Position numbers and translations under genes: made by a program | Part shown: piece by piece, positions 5,238-8,308 of the stretch | Layout of the letters: each line of letters begins with the position of its first letter | Numbering within the stretch: position 1 is the first letter of the stretch | Source: Anaerolineae bacterium | GTDB lineage: Bacteria > Chloroflexota > Anaerolineae > SpSt-600 | Direction: 5' to 3' | Length of the DNA: 8,308 nucleotides | Assembly (NCBI GenBank): GCA_028275425.1 | Contig: JAPWUT010000068.1 | Span: 1-8,308 of the forward strand | Notes under the pieces: generated by a model | Seen by the model: the letters and a program-made list of their open reading frames with translations, nothing else | Databases searched by the model: none | What the model was told of the DNA's origin: nothing

Positions 5238-7604
5238 ATGGAGAAGCTTGGACCGGAAAAGCTGCGCCGAGTTTGCCCCATTGAAGCTATCCCTTGCTCT
5301 TCCTCGTTGGAGCTGCAACCACCCGCAGAAATAATCGGCCAGGAGAGGGCAATGAAAGCCCTTACTTTCGGCCTGGATATTGATAAGAAAGGCTTCAACA
5401 TCTACGTGGCCGGGCTTCCAGGAACTGGACGCACTACGGCGGTGATGAGCTTTCTGGAGAAGGTGGCAGCTCAAAAGTCCACCCCGCCCGATTGGTGCTA
5501 CGTTTACAATTTCAAAGACCCGTATCGGCCAAGGGCTCTGCGCCTCCCACCGGGCAAGGGCAAGCTCTTCAAGAAGCAAATGAACGAGTTCATTGAAGCC
5601 GTGCGGCGTGAAATCCCCGTTGCCTTTGAAAGCGAGGAATACGCTTCCCGCCGCGAGGCTTTGGAAGCCGAATTTAACGCCCGCCGCCAGGAACTATTTA
5701 ACTTGCTGAACCGCAAAGCACGGGAGCAAGGCTTCCTCCTCCAATCATCCCCGGCTGGCATCTTCATAATCCCCACTAAGGACGGACAGCCCTTAAGCCA
5801 AGAGGCCTTTGAAAGTCTACCCGAAGAGGAGAAGGCCCAAATCATCCAGAATAGAAATGCCTTGGAAGCTGAACTGCGGGAAGCCTTCCGAGAAATGCGC
5901 CGCATGGAGAGGTCGTTCCAAGACCGCCTTAAGGAGCTGGACAAATCGTTAGTGGGGAACGTCGTTAACCGCTATTTGGAAGAGCTGCTGGAATCTTACC
6001 AAGATTATCCGGGAGTTAAAGAGTATTTGGAGGAAGTCCGGGACGACATCTACGAGAACCTTGACCAATTCCGCCAGCCGGAGGAGAAGGTTCCACCTGA
6101 GGTTAGGGAAAGGCTGTGGCGCCGCTACGAGGTCAATGTCCTTGTGGATAATAGCAACCTAAACGGTGCGCCGGTGGTAATTGAGCTCAATCCAACTTAT
6201 CCCAACCTCATAGGCCGGATTGAGAAAGAAGCAGTCTTCGGGGCCTTGATAACCGATTTTACCCTCATAAAAGCGGGGGCATTGCACAGGGCCAACGGTG
6301 GCTATTTAGTCCTCCAGGCTGAGGACCTCCTCCGCAATCCCTTCGCTTGGGAGGGATTGAAGCTTGCCCTGGCCAACGGCAAAATCATCATAGAGGAAGT
6401 GGGGGAAAAGTTCGGCTTCATGACTACAAGAGGCCTCCAGCCTGAGCCTGTGCCATTGGACATAAAAGTAGTCCTCATCGGCACCCCTTACCTATACTAC
6501 CTCCTCTACAACTTGGACGAGCAGTTCAAGGAGCTTTTCAAGGTCAAGGCCGATTTTGACACCCAGATGGACCGAAACGATGAGAACATCTGGGCCTATT
6601 GCTCTTTCATCTGCGGGGTTGTCGGCCGGGAAAACCTCCGCCCATTTGATGCCACAGGGATGGCCAAAATAGTGGAGTTTGGCTCAAGGCTGGCCGGGGA
6701 CCAGGAAAAGCTTTCCACCCGCTTCGCCGAGATAGCCGATATCATCCGGGAGGCCAATTTCTGGGCCGAAAAAGATGGCTCTTCCTACGTCAAGGCCGAG
6801 CATGTCCAGAAAGCTTTGGATGAGAGGGTCTACCGCTCCAACCTAATCCAGGAGCGAGTCCGGGAAATGATTGAAAAGGGTGTGATTCTGATTGATACTG
6901 AGGGGGAAAAGGTTGGCCAGATAAATGGCCTTTCAGTGGTAAGCCTTGGGGATTTCGCCTTCGGCAAGCCGACCCGCATAACGGCCTCCATCGGGGTTGG
7001 TAAGGAAGGGATAGTGGATATTGAGAGGGAAACGAAGCTTGGTGGCCCCATCCACACCAAGGGGGTCCTCATCCTGACCGGCTACTTGCTCAACAAATAC
7101 GCTCAGGATAAGCCTCTGACTCTGGCCGCAAGGCTTGTCTTTGAGCAGAGTTACGAAGGAGTTGAAGGCGATAGCGCTTCCGCGGCCGAAGTCTTTGCCC
7201 TGCTTTCGGCCCTTTCGGGCTTGCCTTTGAAGCAAGGCATAGCGGTGACCGGTTCTCTAAACCAGAAGGGAGAAATTCAGGCCATCGGAGGGGTTAATGA
7301 GAAGATTGAGGGCTTCTTTGAGGTTTGCAAGGCGAAAGGCCTGAACGGCCAGCAAGGGGTGATAATCCCCAAAGCCAATGTCCGCAACCTTATGCTCAAG
7401 GAAGAAATTGTGGAAGCAGTAAGGGAAGGCAAATTCCACATCTGGGCGATTGAAACTGTAGACGAGGGCATTGAGCTTCTTACCGGGGTTAAAGCCGGGG
7501 AGAGGCGGGAAGACGGGACTTTTGAGGAGGGAACAGTGAATTACTTGGTGGACAAGAAGCTTCGGGAGCTTTCCAAAACCCTGGAAGGCGAGGAGGAGAA
7601 ATGA
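5238..7604 (+). CDS. LonB-like ATP-dependent protease (AAA_32/Lon_C type)
   Basis: This 788-residue protein is a soluble LonB-like protease of the COG1067 type that lacks the N-terminal substrate domain of classical Lon. The P-loop GLPGTGRT is at 59-66, with arginine (R65) in place of the usual Walker A lysine. A charged, probably coiled-coil insertion spans about 130-280. ANGGYLVLQAEDLL (352-365) stands where Walker B is expected, and VVLIGTP (411-417) resembles sensor 1. The C-terminal protease domain (about 555-750) has EGDSAS (643-648) with nucleophile S646 and GGVNEKIEG (684-692) with K689. The 43-residue gap between them equals that of E. coli Lon S679/K722. ATG 5238 has GGAGG 8 nt upstream. 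No membrane segment is evident. The peptidase should be active. ATPase strength is uncertain because of the P-loop change, which may be normal for this subfamily. Confidence 0.9.
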   Translation: MEKLGPEKLRRVCPIEAIPCSSSLELQPPAEIIGQERAMKALTFGLDIDKKGFNIYVAGLPGTGRTTAVMSFLEKVAAQKSTPPDWCYVYNFKDPYRPRALRLPPGKGKLFKKQMNEFIEAVRREIPVAFESEEYASRREALEAEFNARRQELFNLLNRKAREQGFLLQSSPAGIFIIPTKDGQPLSQEAFESLPEEEKAQIIQNRNALEAELREAFREMRRMERSFQDRLKELDKSLVGNVVNRYLEELLESYQDYPGVKEYLEEVRDDIYENLDQFRQPEEKVPPEVRERLWRRYEVNVLVDNSNLNGAPVVIELNPTYPNLIGRIEKEAVFGALITDFTLIKAGALHRANGGYLVLQAEDLLRNPFAWEGLKLALANGKIIIEEVGEKFGFMTTRGLQPEPVPLDIKVVLIGTPYLYYLLYNLDEQFKELFKVKADFDTQMDRNDENIWAYCSFICGVVGRENLRPFDATGMAKIVEFGSRLAGDQEKLSTRFAEIADIIREANFWAEKDGSSYVKAEHVQKALDERVYRSNLIQERVREMIEKGVILIDTEGEKVGQINGLSVVSLGDFAFGKPTRITASIGVGKEGIVDIERETKLGGPIHTKGVLILTGYLLNKYAQDKPLTLAARLVFEQSYEGVEGDSASAAEVFALLSALSGLPLKQGIAVTGSLNQKGEIQAIGGVNEKIEGFFEVCKAKGLNGQQGVIIPKANVRNLMLKEEIVEAVREGKFHIWAIETVDEGIELLTGVKAGERREDGTFEEGTVNYLVDKKLRELSKTLEGEEEK

Positions 7605-8308
7605 AGAGGGCATTGACCATAGCCGGTTCTGATTCCGGAGGTGGTGCTGGAATCCAGGCCGACCTCAAGACTTTTTCCGCTTTAGGGGTTTATGGGATGA
7701 GCGTCCTGACGGCCCTCACGGCTCAGAACACCATTGGGGTCCAGGCGGTCTTTGAGCTTCCCCCTTCCTTCGTAGCCCAGCAGATAGACTCGGTGGTGAC
7801 GGATATAGGGGTTGATGCGGTTAAGACTGGGATGTTGGCTAACTCTGAAATCATCCACGTAGTGGCCGAGAAGGTCAAGGAATATCGCTTGCCAAACCTG
7901 GTGGTAGACCCGGTGATGAGGGCCAAAAGCGGCGACCCCCTCTTAAGGCCAGAGGCGCAGGAAGCCTTGGTGAAAGAGCTTCTGCCCTTGGCCCTGGTAG
8001 TCACCCCAAACCTTCCCGAAGCCGAAGCGCTGGTTGGTTTTCCGGTAAGGAACTTGGAGGACATGCGCCGGGCGGCCATGGCCATCCATGCGATGGGGCC
8101 GGCGTGGGTGGTGGTGAAAGGCGGGCACTTGGAAGGCGATACGAGCATTGACATCCTCTACAATGGCAAGGAGTGGTGGGAGTTCAGCGCACCTTACATA
8201 AATACTCGCAACACACATGGCACGGGTTGCACTTTTGCTTCGGCCATTGCGGCGTGGCTTGCCCGTGGAGCCGATGTTCCGGAAGCAGTTCGGCTGGCGA
8301 AGGAATAT
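7601..8308 (+). CDS. thiD: Hydroxymethylpyrimidine/phosphomethylpyrimidine kinase ThiD (3' end cut)
   Basis: ThiD phosphorylates 4-amino-5-hydroxymethyl-2-methylpyrimidine and then its monophosphate, giving HMP-PP for thiamine synthesis or salvage. The frame is open to the window end, giving 236 residues; the family is usually about 260, so roughly 25-30 residues are missing. It shows the N-terminal AGSDSGGGAGIQADLKTF (8-25), AVKTGML (73-79), DPVMRAKSGDPLL (103-115), TPNLPEAE (135-142), KGGH (173-176) and the ribokinase-type anion hole HGTGCTFASAIAAW (206-219), with C210 in the catalytic GTGC. The ATG overlaps the stop of the Lon-like gene (ATGA) and is preceded by GAGGAGGAG, so it is translationally coupled. 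No other thi gene or TPP riboswitch is visible here. Confidence 0.95.
   Translation, partial: MKRALTIAGSDSGGGAGIQADLKTFSALGVYGMSVLTALTAQNTIGVQAVFELPPSFVAQQIDSVVTDIGVDAVKTGMLANSEIIHVVAEKVKEYRLPNLVVDPVMRAKSGDPLLRPEAQEALVKELLPLALVVTPNLPEAEALVGFPVRNLEDMRRAAMAIHAMGPAWVVVKGGHLEGDTSIDILYNGKEWWEFSAPYINTRNTHGTGCTFASAIAAWLARGADVPEAVRLAKEY

Noticed and set aside
5076..5579. Minus-strand open frame of 167 codons facing the Lon-like gene
   Set aside because: It overlaps the well-supported N-terminus and P-loop of the Lon-like protein and shows no recognisable motif or start signal.

Overview
The window is bacterial chromosome with a moderately high GC content. It carries a seven-gene leftward operon, a divergent pair of rightward genes, and two related GC-rich repeat arrays that flank the operon. 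The gene set points to an anaerobic, possibly thermophilic, monoderm-type lineage: FabK-type enoyl-ACP reductase, an Asp23/Gls24 protein next to nusB, Cys4 zinc-type L32, and a LonB-like protease. Chloroflexota or Bacillota (Clostridia-like) fit best. I cannot settle the phylum from sequence alone.

Layout: positions 1-400 hold repeat array A, whose right part runs into the 3' end of nusB. Positions 287-4567 hold a minus-strand operon, in transcription order yceD (DUF177), rpmF, fabK, fabD, fabG, an Asp23/Gls24 gene and nusB. The genes are tightly packed, with overlaps at fabK/fabD and fabG/asp23. A perfect-consensus housekeeping promoter (TTGACA, 17 bp, TATAAT) precedes yceD and shows that translation starts at a TTG at 4567. 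Positions about 4641-5037 hold repeat array B, followed by two runs with G-quadruplex potential and a promoter candidate. Positions 5238-7604 hold a LonB-like ATP-dependent protease gene on the plus strand. It overlaps by 4 bp a thiD gene (7601 onward) that is cut by the window end.

The operon joins 50S ribosome genes (yceD, rpmF), fatty-acid elongation genes (fabK, fabD, fabG), and an envelope/stress protein with the antitermination factor NusB. This suggests coordination of ribosome production and membrane lipid supply with growth. It lacks acpP, fabF, fabH and plsX, which are often found in such clusters. The divergent unit couples protein quality control with a thiamine/pyrimidine salvage kinase.

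No phage, CRISPR, transposase or defence gene was seen. The most unusual content is the repeat family. It has tandem units of about 150 bp with stable hairpins. One hairpin has compensatory base changes between copies. The same composite lies in direct orientation on both sides of the operon, and one copy supplies the last roughly 38 codons of nusB.
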